A DNA stretch of 64,000 nt from Pedobacter fastidiosus (GTDB taxonomy: Bacteria; Bacteroidota; Bacteroidia; Sphingobacteriales; Sphingobacteriaceae). The first letter of the stretch is position 1; every line of letters starts with the position of its first letter. Positions 35,162 through 42,082 of the stretch are shown here, piece after piece. Made by a program: the position numbers and the translations under genes. The stretch lies in assembly GCF_014306625.1 (NCBI RefSeq), contig NZ_JACRYL010000002.1, positions 62,001 through 126,000 of the forward strand, in the 5' to 3' direction. The notes under the pieces are model-generated. The model saw only the letters and a list, made by a program, of their open reading frames with translations, did no database searches and was not told where the DNA came from.

Positions 35162-35767
35162 TTAAATCTTGTTTGGTTTGCTTACATATTTGTTGCCTTT
35201 TACAAAAAATCTCCATGGCAATAAAGCATGTTCTTGAGCATAAGCAATTCCTACTCGTGGCGAAATTGAAATTTCATCATCAGAAAATTTAATTGACTGA
35301 TCTTCAATCCAGATTTCCGTACCATTTAAATTTTTAGCATTAAAAGATCTGTCAATCCCCAAAGCTTTTGAAGCAGAGCCAGGGCCTGATGAAATTGCAC
35401 TTTTTGTAAATGGCATATTCCTGCGCTCCTCCATGATCTCTTTTCCCACTAAAGGCTCAATTGCTCTGATAAGGATGGCATGAGGCTCATCTTTAATAGA
35501 GCTAACCACGTTAAATAAATTGTGTATTCCATAACACAAATAAACATAAGCAACGCCACCCTCACTATACATAGTTTCGGTACGGCTAGTTCGTCGACCA
35601 CCGTAGGCGTGAGAAGCTTTGTCCTTAACGCCAAAATAAGCCTCAGTTTCTACAATAATGCCAGCCGTAATTTGATCATCAATTTTAGTATACAAAACCT
35701 TTCCCAGCAAATTTTTCGCTAGAAAAACAGCATCTTGATTCAAATAATATTCTGGCTGTAATTTCAA
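35162..35767 (-). CDS. DNA-3-methyladenine glycosylase (AAG/MPG family)
   Basis: A 201-aa base-excision glycosylase for alkylated purines. Blocks: the N-terminal LAKNLLGKVLYTKIDDQ, IIVETEAYFGVKDKASHAYG (the catalytic Glu/Asp region with the conserved Tyr), RTSRTETMYSEGGVAYVYLC, YGIHNLFNVVS, SGPGSASKALGI, and the closing SPRVGIAYAQEHALLPWRFF. It is separated by 12 bases from the upstream free-methionine sulfoxide reductase gene, which suggests co-transcription of two damage-response functions. Length is normal for the bacterial family. Confidence 0.94.
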   Translation of the reverse strand: MKLQPEYYLNQDAVFLAKNLLGKVLYTKIDDQITAGIIVETEAYFGVKDKASHAYGGRRTSRTETMYSEGGVAYVYLCYGIHNLFNVVSSIKDEPHAILIRAIEPLVGKEIMEERRNMPFTKSAISSGPGSASKALGIDRSFNAKNLNGTEIWIEDQSIKFSDDEISISPRVGIAYAQEHALLPWRFFVKGNKYVSKPNKI

Positions 35768-35779
35768 AATCTTCTTAAA

Positions 35780-36259
35780 CTAATTGTTTAATAAAAGTTT
35801 TATAACTTGCTCTAAATAAAATTGATCTGTAATATCAAAGTGGTTTAAAAACTCACTATCCACATCCAAAACCCCTATCACTTCACCATCCTTTATCAGC
35901 GGGAGAACAATCTCTGACCTTGATGCTGAAGCACATGCAATATGTCCAGGAAAAACATCAACATCAGGAACAATTAACGTTTTAGCTTCTGCCCATGAAG
36001 AACCACAAACTCCCCTGCCTTTCTTTATTCGAGTACAGGCAACTGGCCCTTGAAAGGGCGCCAATACGAGTTCTTCACCTTTTACCAAATAAAAGCCTAC
36101 CCAAAACCAATTAAACTGTTCTTTCAATGCAGCGGAAACATTAGCCATGTTGGCAACAAAATCTGTCTCTCCGCTTAATAATCCTTCTATTTGAGGAATT
36201 AAGGATTCGTATTGTTGTGGTTTAGTTGCGGTTTTATTAATAACTAGATCTTCTGCCAT
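35780..36259 (-). CDS. Free methionine-(R)-sulfoxide reductase (GAF domain)
   Basis: A 159-aa GAF-domain enzyme that reduces free L-methionine-(R)-sulfoxide. The active-site cysteines are in GPVACTRIKKGRGVCGSSWA and VFPGHIACASASRSEIVLPL, matching the fRMsr three-Cys pattern; FNWFWVGFYLV is the family N-terminal strand. From ATG 36259 the length is right; an extra four upstream codons add nothing. Oxidative-repair role is known for the family. It is the first gene of the pair with the 3-methyladenine glycosylase. Confidence 0.92.
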   Translation of the reverse strand: MAEDLVINKTATKPQQYESLIPQIEGLLSGETDFVANMANVSAALKEQFNWFWVGFYLVKGEELVLAPFQGPVACTRIKKGRGVCGSSWAEAKTLIVPDVDVFPGHIACASASRSEIVLPLIKDGEVIGVLDVDSEFLNHFDITDQFYLEQVIKLLLNN

Positions 36260-36453
36260 CAGATTATACATTAAGGATATGAAGCAAAGTTAATCATCGC
36301 AATCAGATTTATGGTTTATCTCTTTCATTCAATAAAAAATTTGCAATTGCATTACACAATCCAGATTGGAAGATGAACTTTCCAACATTCTAGTATTCCA
36401 TCTATAAATTGAAATCAAATTCATTAATTTTGACCAAATTAATCCCATTGAGC

Positions 36454-37143
36454 ATGATTGTAGCTTTAACTATAACCAAATACCGTACTGCCAACATTAT
36501 ATTTGGATTTATTGGAATGGCAATTTTGCGTTTTCCACTATGGTTAAATAAAAAATGCTCTTTCTGGAAATTAATGGGAAGCGGAAAGGATGCTCAAGTT
36601 GATTTAGCCCCAGATTTCAAACATTGGGCTATAATTACCATTTGGGAAAATAAATCTGATTGTGATGATTTTTACAAAAATTCATTCCCAATAAAATGGT
36701 TTAGATTTTTTGGAAAAGAAGAATTTACGATATTCCTTAATCCTTTAACTAGTCATGGTTTATGGTCAGGTATAGAACCATTTAAGATAAATAAAAACTC
36801 AAAATTAACAACTGGTAAAATTGCTGTAATTACTAGAGCGGCAATAAAATTTAATAAAGTAAAAGAGTTTAGAGATAACATTAAAAGAGCAGCAGTTTCA
36901 ATGAGAAATGCACCGGGTTTTATTCTTTCGGCAGGAGTAGGTGAAAATCCTTATTTTGATCAAGCTACGTTTTCCATTTGGGAAGATGCTGAAAGTATGA
37001 AAAACTACGCTTACAAATCCTTTGATCACGCTGATGTAATTAAACTCACTAGAGAACGAAAATGGTATTCTGAAGAGCTATTCGCACGATTTGAGATTAT
37101 AGATTGTAGAGGAACTTTAAACGGACAAGCCATCAAAATTTAA
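36454..37143 (+). CDS. CrtA (spheroidene monooxygenase)-like protein
   Basis: A 229-aa protein from ATG 36454. The N-terminus, with the hydrophobic TANIIFGFIGMAILRFPLWL and SFWKLMGSGKD, then HWAIITIWENKSDCDDFYKN, matches the dimeric heme-binding CrtA family. A second half has AVSMRNAPGFILSAGVGENP, QATFSIWEDAESMKNYAYKS and the diagnostic WYSEELFARFEI. An earlier TTG at 36409 would add 15 residues with no family match. CrtA oxidises carotenoids, but no carotenoid gene is in this window, so the substrate is open. Confidence 0.78.
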   Translation: MIVALTITKYRTANIIFGFIGMAILRFPLWLNKKCSFWKLMGSGKDAQVDLAPDFKHWAIITIWENKSDCDDFYKNSFPIKWFRFFGKEEFTIFLNPLTSHGLWSGIEPFKINKNSKLTTGKIAVITRAAIKFNKVKEFRDNIKRAAVSMRNAPGFILSAGVGENPYFDQATFSIWEDAESMKNYAYKSFDHADVIKLTRERKWYSEELFARFEIIDCRGTLNGQAIKI

Positions 37144-37176
37144 TTGATATCACTAAAACAGTAAATAAAATTATAA

Positions 37177-37428
37177 ATGAGAGTTATAGCAGAGCTTCCG
37201 CATCCAGAATGTAAGATTACAATCTTCTCCATGAATCAAAAATATATAGTAAAATTTGAACAAGGCACTTTTGAACAAAGTTACAAATTAGCTGAAATGG
37301 ATTTGAGTGGAGGAGGTGTGAATGATGTTTTCGAAATATTAGACGAGGAGTTTATCGCGACTGTTATTGAGCGATTTAAATCTATGCGATCAGACTTTAC
37401 ATTGGCATACAAAAGGCATCAGTTCTAG
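37177..37428 (+). CDS. Conserved small protein (83 aa)
   Basis: A short basic-acidic mixed protein starting RVIAELPHPECKITIFSMNQ, followed by KYIVKFEQGTFEQSYKLAEM and DVFEILDEEFIATVIERFKS. It looks like the widespread small Bacteroidota proteins of unknown function with this opening. No signal peptide or membrane segment. It follows the CrtA-like gene by 33 bases on the same strand and may be co-transcribed. The function is unknown. Confidence 0.65.
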   Translation: MRVIAELPHPECKITIFSMNQKYIVKFEQGTFEQSYKLAEMDLSGGGVNDVFEILDEEFIATVIERFKSMRSDFTLAYKRHQF

Positions 37429-37858
37429 ATATTTTAACTCAGTAACTAATTGATATACAGCAATAAAAACAAGCGTTCAGAATTATATTTTGATTTTTAA
37501 GATATTTTAAGCCTAAAATAATGTATTTTAATACACAGTTAATTTATATAGAGCAACATAAATATCTGATATATAAATAATTATTAAATTTAACAGAATT
37601 TAATTCTGAGTATCAAAACTGCCAAATATTATAAAGGTTTGAGGATTTTTAACCTAAATTTGAATTTTCATCCTGAGCTTGTCGAAGGATTAGCAAAGGA
37701 TAAATTTAAGGCATTTCGACAAGCTCAATTTGACAAAAGTCTATAGAAAAATTGATTTATAATACAGCTTGAAAATTAAGTCATCTTCAACCCTTCTAAA
37801 TTTTTGGACAGAAGATGGACTTAATATCTTAAAACCACTTAAGAAATTCCGTTTCAGT
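37429..37858. other. 430-base AT-rich intergenic region with a degenerate palindrome
   Basis: I see no gene. The region is very AT-rich in its first 200 bases. A degenerate inverted repeat lies at 37667-37735 (TTTTCATCCTGAGCTTGTCG with GAAGGA on the left; CATTTCGACAAGCTCAATTTGACA on the right), like the TCATCCTGAGCTTGTCGAAGG repeats found in many genomes. Confidence 0.6.
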
Positions 37859-38191
37859 TTAAGAGATTAAAGTATCGTGAACAACTACTCTGTACCAATT
37901 TTTCGAAAACTTTTCTACCGCATCAAGATGAATTTTATCTTCTTGATAAATATTGTGTTCTTCCAAAGAATCGAAAGTTAAGGTTAGCGAATAGGTGAAA
38001 GAATTATCGGTTACTGGGCGAACTGGAGTGTTAGCGGCCAAACCATAACTTAATGTTTTTATATAAGTAATCTTTTTGAGTGCTTCGAAAAAATTGGCGA
38101 AGTCTGCTACTTCTGCTTTGGTAAGTTGGGGTTTGAGCCAGAACATTACAAAATGCTGAATCTGTCCTCTTTTAGTTGTTTCTATCTGCAT
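37859..38191 (-). CDS. Dabb (stress-responsive A/B barrel) domain protein
   Basis: A 110-aa ferredoxin-like Dabb protein. The first strand IQHFVMFWLKPQLTKAEVAD is typical (HxVxFxL), then FANFFEALKKITYIKTLSYG, and the closing SYSLTLTFDSLEEHNIYQED with DAVEKFSKNWYRVVVHD. From ATG 38191 the length matches the family; 16 extra residues upstream, if read from an earlier ATG at 38239, are not family sequence and overlap the neighbouring terminator region. Function within the cell is unknown. Confidence 0.83.
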   Translation of the reverse strand: MQIETTKRGQIQHFVMFWLKPQLTKAEVADFANFFEALKKITYIKTLSYGLAANTPVRPVTDNSFTYSLTLTFDSLEEHNIYQEDKIHLDAVEKFSKNWYRVVVHDTLIS

Positions 38192-38239
38192 GATTAATTT
38201 AAAATCTTTTAAATATATAAAACGATTTTTATTAGGCAC

Positions 38240-38271
38240 AAAAAAAGCGGTTATGAAATCATAACCGCTTC
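38240..38271 (-). terminator. Intrinsic terminator of the glycine-zipper lipoprotein gene
   Basis: On the minus strand AAGCGGTTATGA pairs with TCATAACCGCTT, followed by TTTTTTG. A 12-bp perfect stem with a short loop. Confidence 0.92.
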
Positions 38272-38290
38272 AATAAAGGATAAAATCATA

Positions 38291-38788
38291 TTAGTTTTTA
38301 GGTTGCACACGACCTGATTTTCTGTCTTCGCCTCTACCGATTAAATAACCGCCACCAGCTCCAACTAAACCACCAATTACGGCGCCTCTACCTTTTTTCT
38401 TATCAATTAATGCTCCGCCAACTGCACCTGCAACGCCACCGATTACCGAACCTTTAGCGGCGTCACTCCAGCCTTTTTTCTTGGCTGTAGCTTGTGTACC
38501 ACCATAAGTGCTAGACGAAACTCCAGAACCTGAACTTGCGTATGATGCAGATCTTGCGCCAGATCTTCTAGCAGCAACTAAAGCAGCTTCTTGTTTAGCT
38601 TGCTCGGCTTGTTGTTGTTTAGCAATTTCTACTTTTTTAAAGCTATCTAAGCGCAAACTGTCTTTTACAGCTTTAACTGCCAATTGTTTTTCTGCTTCTT
38701 GTTGTTTTAATGCTGCTTCTTCTTTTGCTTTATTGTTACAAGCAAACATAACAGAACTTAATGCGATTACTACAAATATCTTTTTCAT
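38291..38788 (-). CDS. Glycine-zipper lipoprotein (YMGG-like)
   Basis: A 165-aa lipoprotein. The leader ends in a lipobox (MFAC, Cys near residue 17). A long charged coiled-coil region (EAALKQQEAEKQLAVKAVKD, then KKVEIAKQQQAEQAKQEAAL) leads to a Ser/Gly linker. The C-terminus is a glycine-zipper pair, KGSVIGGVAGAVGGALIDKK and GAVIGGLVGAGGGYLIGRGE, which should insert or associate with membrane. This is a common envelope protein type in the phylum, role unknown. It is monocistronic with its own terminator. Confidence 0.83.
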   Translation of the reverse strand: MKKIFVVIALSSVMFACNNKAKEEAALKQQEAEKQLAVKAVKDSLRLDSFKKVEIAKQQQAEQAKQEAALVAARRSGARSASYASSGSGVSSSTYGGTQATAKKKGWSDAAKGSVIGGVAGAVGGALIDKKKGRGAVIGGLVGAGGGYLIGRGEDRKSGRVQPKN

Positions 38789-38928
38789 AACTTTAGTTTT
38801 AATTTATGAATCTTGCTTAGCTTTTGATCACCTAACCTTAGCCAAACAGGTTTCATGGGATGTGTTTTTTAGTTAATACAGATACTAAAGAAAAAATGAT
38901 GCCAAAAAGTTTTAAAATTTAATTTTTT

Positions 38929-39651
38929 TTAAATCAAATCGGAATACCAAAAGCCTAGTTCATTATTAACATCCTCACTATTAGCACCTAAATCGCCGTT
39001 CTGGTTAGGCGTATTATATGTTCTAAATACCATCTCTCCGAGTTCAAAATTGATCTTATTTTTAAAAATCGGGCCTTCAAAGGCAAAAGTATGGAATTCT
39101 CCATTTTCTCCACATGGATCAATATCTACTGGCAAAGATTGGATTAAATCGCCGGTAATTACTTCTCCACAAATGTATTTAAGCTTCTGTTGCGCACAAA
39201 CAATGATTGTTTTATAGTTCAGTTTTAAGAATTCATCAATCAGCAAGTTGGTGTTTTTGCCCCAAAGTGGAAAAATGGCTTGTAATCCAACTTCAGAAAG
39301 TTTTTCCTCCCGATATTTTCTTAAATCTTCCAAAAAGATATCGCCAAAAATAGAATGTGTAATTCCTTCCGCTTTAAATGCGGTTAACCGCTCGTACATC
39401 ATTCGATCGTAAGTTTCCATATCAGGCATATCTGGAAGCCTAATTTGAATTAGTGGAATGCCAATACTTTCAGCTTGCTTTATCAATAATGACTCGCGAA
39501 CACCATGCATTGAAACTCGATTGTATTTTTCAGTTACAGTGGTGATCAGATATTTAATTTCAATTTCTGGATCTTGAAGCGCATAGTGAAGTGCCAGAGT
39601 GCTATCCTTGCCACCGCTCCAGTTAAAAATACAAAGCTTTTTATTGTTCAT
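38929..39651 (-). CDS. Dph6-related PP-loop ATP pyrophosphatase
   Basis: A 240-aa adenine-nucleotide alpha-hydrolase. The PP-loop NWSGGKDSTLALHYAL is near the N-terminus, and later HGVRESLLIKQAESIGIPLI, GDIFLEDLRKYREEKLSEVG, and SLPVDIDPCGENGEFHTFAF are the diphthamide-synthetase (Dph6) block. Bacteria do not make diphthamide, so the substrate must differ. It overlaps the sirtuin gene by 11 bases and sits at the end of the cobalamin island; a B12-linked amidation or adenylation role is an inference, not established. Confidence 0.88.
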   Translation of the reverse strand: MNNKKLCIFNWSGGKDSTLALHYALQDPEIEIKYLITTVTEKYNRVSMHGVRESLLIKQAESIGIPLIQIRLPDMPDMETYDRMMYERLTAFKAEGITHSIFGDIFLEDLRKYREEKLSEVGLQAIFPLWGKNTNLLIDEFLKLNYKTIIVCAQQKLKYICGEVITGDLIQSLPVDIDPCGENGEFHTFAFEGPIFKNKINFELGEMVFRTYNTPNQNGDLGANSEDVNNELGFWYSDLI

Positions 39652-40327
39652 TTAAAAGAAGTTCTTTTAAAATACGTAAACCTTCCACGGCTCTTTCTTC
39701 AATTTTGATGACATTTTTATAGCGCCTAACCTCAGGTATGACAGGGTCAATAATATATTTAGGCACTAAAGAAGGAATAAAATCGATTAAACCAGCAGCA
39801 GGATAAACTGCCAATGAGGTGCCAATAAGAACGAATAAATCGGCCTCTCTGCAGATTTCGGCTGCTATTTCTATCATCGGAACAGATTCTCCGAACCAAA
39901 CAACATGCGGCCTGAGTTGAGAGCCCAATTCGCAGAGCTCTCCCATTTTTAATTCTGAACCCTTAATATCGTATGTTAAATTGGCTTTTCGATCAGATTG
40001 GGATTTAGTAATAACTCCATGCAAATGTTTTACCTGAGTAGATCCAGCTCTTTCATGAAGATCATCTATATTTTGCGTTATAATTTCTACCTCGAAATAT
40101 TTTTCCAATTCCGCCAGTATTTCATGTGCTCGATTTGGCTTGGCGGCGAGAACCTGTCTTCTGCGCTCATTGTAAAACTCTTGTACCAATTCTGGATTTC
40201 GCTCCCATGCTTCTGGTGTTGCAACATCATATACATTGTAACCTTCCCAAAGTCCGTCAGAATCTCTAAAAGTTTTTAAACCACTTTCTGCGCTAATTCC
40301 TGCACCCGTTAAAACAACTAATTTCAT
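39641..40327 (-). CDS. NAD-dependent protein deacylase (sirtuin, CobB-like)
   Basis: A 228-aa class III sirtuin. Motifs: VVLTGAGISAESGLKTFRDS (NAD loop), EFYNERRRQVL with the Tyr-x-x-Arg that recognises succinyl or malonyl lysine, EIITQNIDDLHERAGS with HLHG (catalytic His), LRPHVVWFGESVP and VLIGTSLAVYPAAGL. The usual four zinc-binding cysteines are absent: the stretch between HLHG and LRPHVV has one Cys only. It follows the binding-protein gene after 14 bases and overlaps the ATPase gene. Salmonella CobB can stand in for CobT in B12 synthesis, so the context is suggestive. Confidence 0.92.
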   Translation of the reverse strand: MKLVVLTGAGISAESGLKTFRDSDGLWEGYNVYDVATPEAWERNPELVQEFYNERRRQVLAAKPNRAHEILAELEKYFEVEIITQNIDDLHERAGSTQVKHLHGVITKSQSDRKANLTYDIKGSELKMGELCELGSQLRPHVVWFGESVPMIEIAAEICREADLFVLIGTSLAVYPAAGLIDFIPSLVPKYIIDPVIPEVRRYKNVIKIEERAVEGLRILKELLLNEQ

Positions 40328-40341
40328 TCTAATTATTTAGC

Positions 40342-41289
40342 TTACTTATTCGCAAAGACTTTCTGGTTTATATATTCTGAATAATTAACAAACTTTTTAC
40401 TTATCCGTTCATCTGGCGTAAAAATTTCTGGATGAAACATGCAAGCTAAAGCCTCAATACCTTCTACCAATGTTCCAACACTTGGTTGGGTAAACATATC
40501 AAAGTCGGCTACATAAACCTGGTTATTTTTTACAGCTTCCAAATCTTTCCATCCAGGTTTTTGAATAAGGATTTCCATCTCTTCCATACTTCTAGTTACA
40601 TCAAACCCACACGGAGCGACAACCAAAACTTGAGGATTGTATTTCAAAATCTTTTCCCATTGATTAACGATAGAATCTCCAGCAGGATTTGAAAGCATAT
40701 CTACCCCACCGGCGGCAGCAATTTGAAACGGAATCCAATGCCCACAATTGTATATAGGTTCGATCCATTCCATTAACATAACACGTTTTAAAGGTGCTCG
40801 GTTCGCTCTCAATTTATCTAAAATATTATCAGTCGTTTTTTGAAGTCCGGCCAAGTACTTTAAAGCAACTTCTTCCTTTCCCAAAGCTTTAGCAATAGTT
40901 ATTGCGCAATCAAATACATCTTGTAAATTATTTGGCGATAACGGAACTAGTTTCGGTTGCTTACTCAGTTTCATAACGGCGGTTTCCGTACAAACAGTAT
41001 CGATGTTGCAGACTTCGCAAATGTCTTGAGTAAATACAATATCTGGCGAAATGCTTTCCAACAATTCATCATCAACCCAATATAAACTTTTACCCTGTGC
41101 TTTTGAAGCGGAGAATATCCGATCGATTTCTACGCTTGTATAGTTTTTCCCTTCCAAAATACACCGTACAATTTTAGGAAGGTCTGTTGCTTCTTTTGGG
41201 CATTCGAAAGTAACACCATAGAGATGTTCCTGTAAACCCATATCGTAAATCATTTTGGTGGCGGCAGGTAAAAAAGATACAACTTTCAT
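40342..41289 (-). CDS. Cobalamin-type substrate-binding protein (BtuF/TroA fold) without signal peptide
   Basis: A 315-aa class III solute-binding protein fold. The N-terminus starts directly at the mature domain, VVSFLPAATKMIYDMGLQEH, with no leader. Further blocks are LPKIVRCILEGKNYTSVEID, SPDIVFTQDICEVCNIDTVC (Cys-rich), LMEWIEPIYNCGHWIPFQIA and PQVLVVAPCGFDVTRSMEEM. These match the cobalamin-binding BtuF-like group. Absence of a leader suggests a cytoplasmic location, which is odd for an ABC importer; no BtuC or BtuD gene is near. It is downstream of a terminator and upstream of the sirtuin gene. Confidence 0.85.
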   Translation of the reverse strand: MKVVSFLPAATKMIYDMGLQEHLYGVTFECPKEATDLPKIVRCILEGKNYTSVEIDRIFSASKAQGKSLYWVDDELLESISPDIVFTQDICEVCNIDTVCTETAVMKLSKQPKLVPLSPNNLQDVFDCAITIAKALGKEEVALKYLAGLQKTTDNILDKLRANRAPLKRVMLMEWIEPIYNCGHWIPFQIAAAGGVDMLSNPAGDSIVNQWEKILKYNPQVLVVAPCGFDVTRSMEEMEILIQKPGWKDLEAVKNNQVYVADFDMFTQPSVGTLVEGIEALACMFHPEIFTPDERISKKFVNYSEYINQKVFANK

Positions 41290-41333
41290 AATGGAATATT
41301 GGCTAAAGGTGATGATGATTTAAATCTAAAGTT

Positions 41334-41372
41334 AAAAAAAATCCCCTTTTGAATAAACAAAAGAGGATTTAA
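41334..41372 (-). terminator. Intrinsic terminator within the cobalamin island
   Basis: The minus strand reads AAATCCTCTTTTG..CAAAAGGGGATTTTTTTT, a 13-bp stem with a long T run, 20 bases after the stop of the membrane-protein gene. It splits the riboswitch-btuB transcript from the binding-protein, sirtuin and ATPase genes unless read through. Confidence 0.88.
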
Positions 41373-41392
41373 AAATTTATTTTGATTGTAAA

Positions 41393-41983
41393 TTACAATT
41401 TTTGCGTTTGTAATTTCAACACTGGATATTTAGCTTTTAAAATTTCAAAAGCACCAAAAAGAATTGCTCCATAAATTATCGTTCCTTCTAAAAATCTAAT
41501 TTCGAAAGGAATTGCTTTTTCTAAGCACAACCAAAAACCTGCTAAATCTTGTGTGTAAGCTGGGTTTTTAAACCATACAGGGATATCGGTTACAATCCAA
41601 TGGATAAAAACAATAACCAATGTTGATGAAAGTAATGTAATTGCATTGATGTTTTTCAACAATACTCTACCAACTAAAACCATTAGCGCAAATGCACCAT
41701 AAACCCAGTACCAACCTTCGTATAAAAAGCCATTACTGTATTTGCTGAAAATCGTAGTAGAGAGTATAAAATCACTCAAAAATAAACTCAACAATGGAAA
41801 TGCAAACGCTTTAAGATTATCTTTAAAATATGCTCCACCAAATAATGCTACAGCACCTATTGATGAAAAGTTAGCGAATTGTAAAGCATCAGAATTGAAA
41901 GTTACCAGCAAACGGAAAACCGTTAAAACCAATATCATCAATAATAATATCGCAGTACGTGGATTAAATTTTAAGTGTGACAT
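41393..41983 (-). CDS. DUF6580-like membrane protein, possible cobalamin-linked transporter component
   Basis: A 196-aa membrane protein from ATG 41983 with about five hydrophobic helices (AILLLMILVLTVFRLLVTF, IGAVALFGGAYF, LKAFAFPLLSLFLSDFILS, YWVYGAFALMVLVGRVL, ITLLSSTLVIVFIHWIV). It resembles the Bacteroidota DUF6580 group, of a size and helix count similar to ECF-type S components. It sits in the riboswitch-controlled unit right after btuB and before a terminator. A substrate-capture role in B12 uptake is a plausible inference; no energy-coupling ATPase is in the window. Confidence 0.7.
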   Translation of the reverse strand: MSHLKFNPRTAILLLMILVLTVFRLLVTFNSDALQFANFSSIGAVALFGGAYFKDNLKAFAFPLLSLFLSDFILSTTIFSKYSNGFLYEGWYWVYGAFALMVLVGRVLLKNINAITLLSSTLVIVFIHWIVTDIPVWFKNPAYTQDLAGFWLCLEKAIPFEIRFLEGTIIYGAILFGAFEILKAKYPVLKLQTQKL

Positions 41984-42009
41984 GTTTTTTAGTATCAAGT
42001 ATTTATTAT

Positions 42010-42047
42010 CAAGTCCCAAAGGGATGCCTTTGGCATATCAAGACTTG
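42010..42047. repeat. Short hairpin between btuB and the membrane-protein gene
   Basis: CAAGTC / GACTTG outside and CCAAAGG / CCTTTGG inside form a nested hairpin. It looks like a small repeat element. It has no T run, so it should not stop transcription fully. Confidence 0.6.
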
Positions 42048-42082
42048 AATTGTGTTCAAACTTATTACAAAGTTATATTTTC

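Noticed and set aside
38929..39651. Diphthine-ammonia ligase as a literal function
   Set aside because: Bacteria lack diphthamide, so only the fold relationship is supported.
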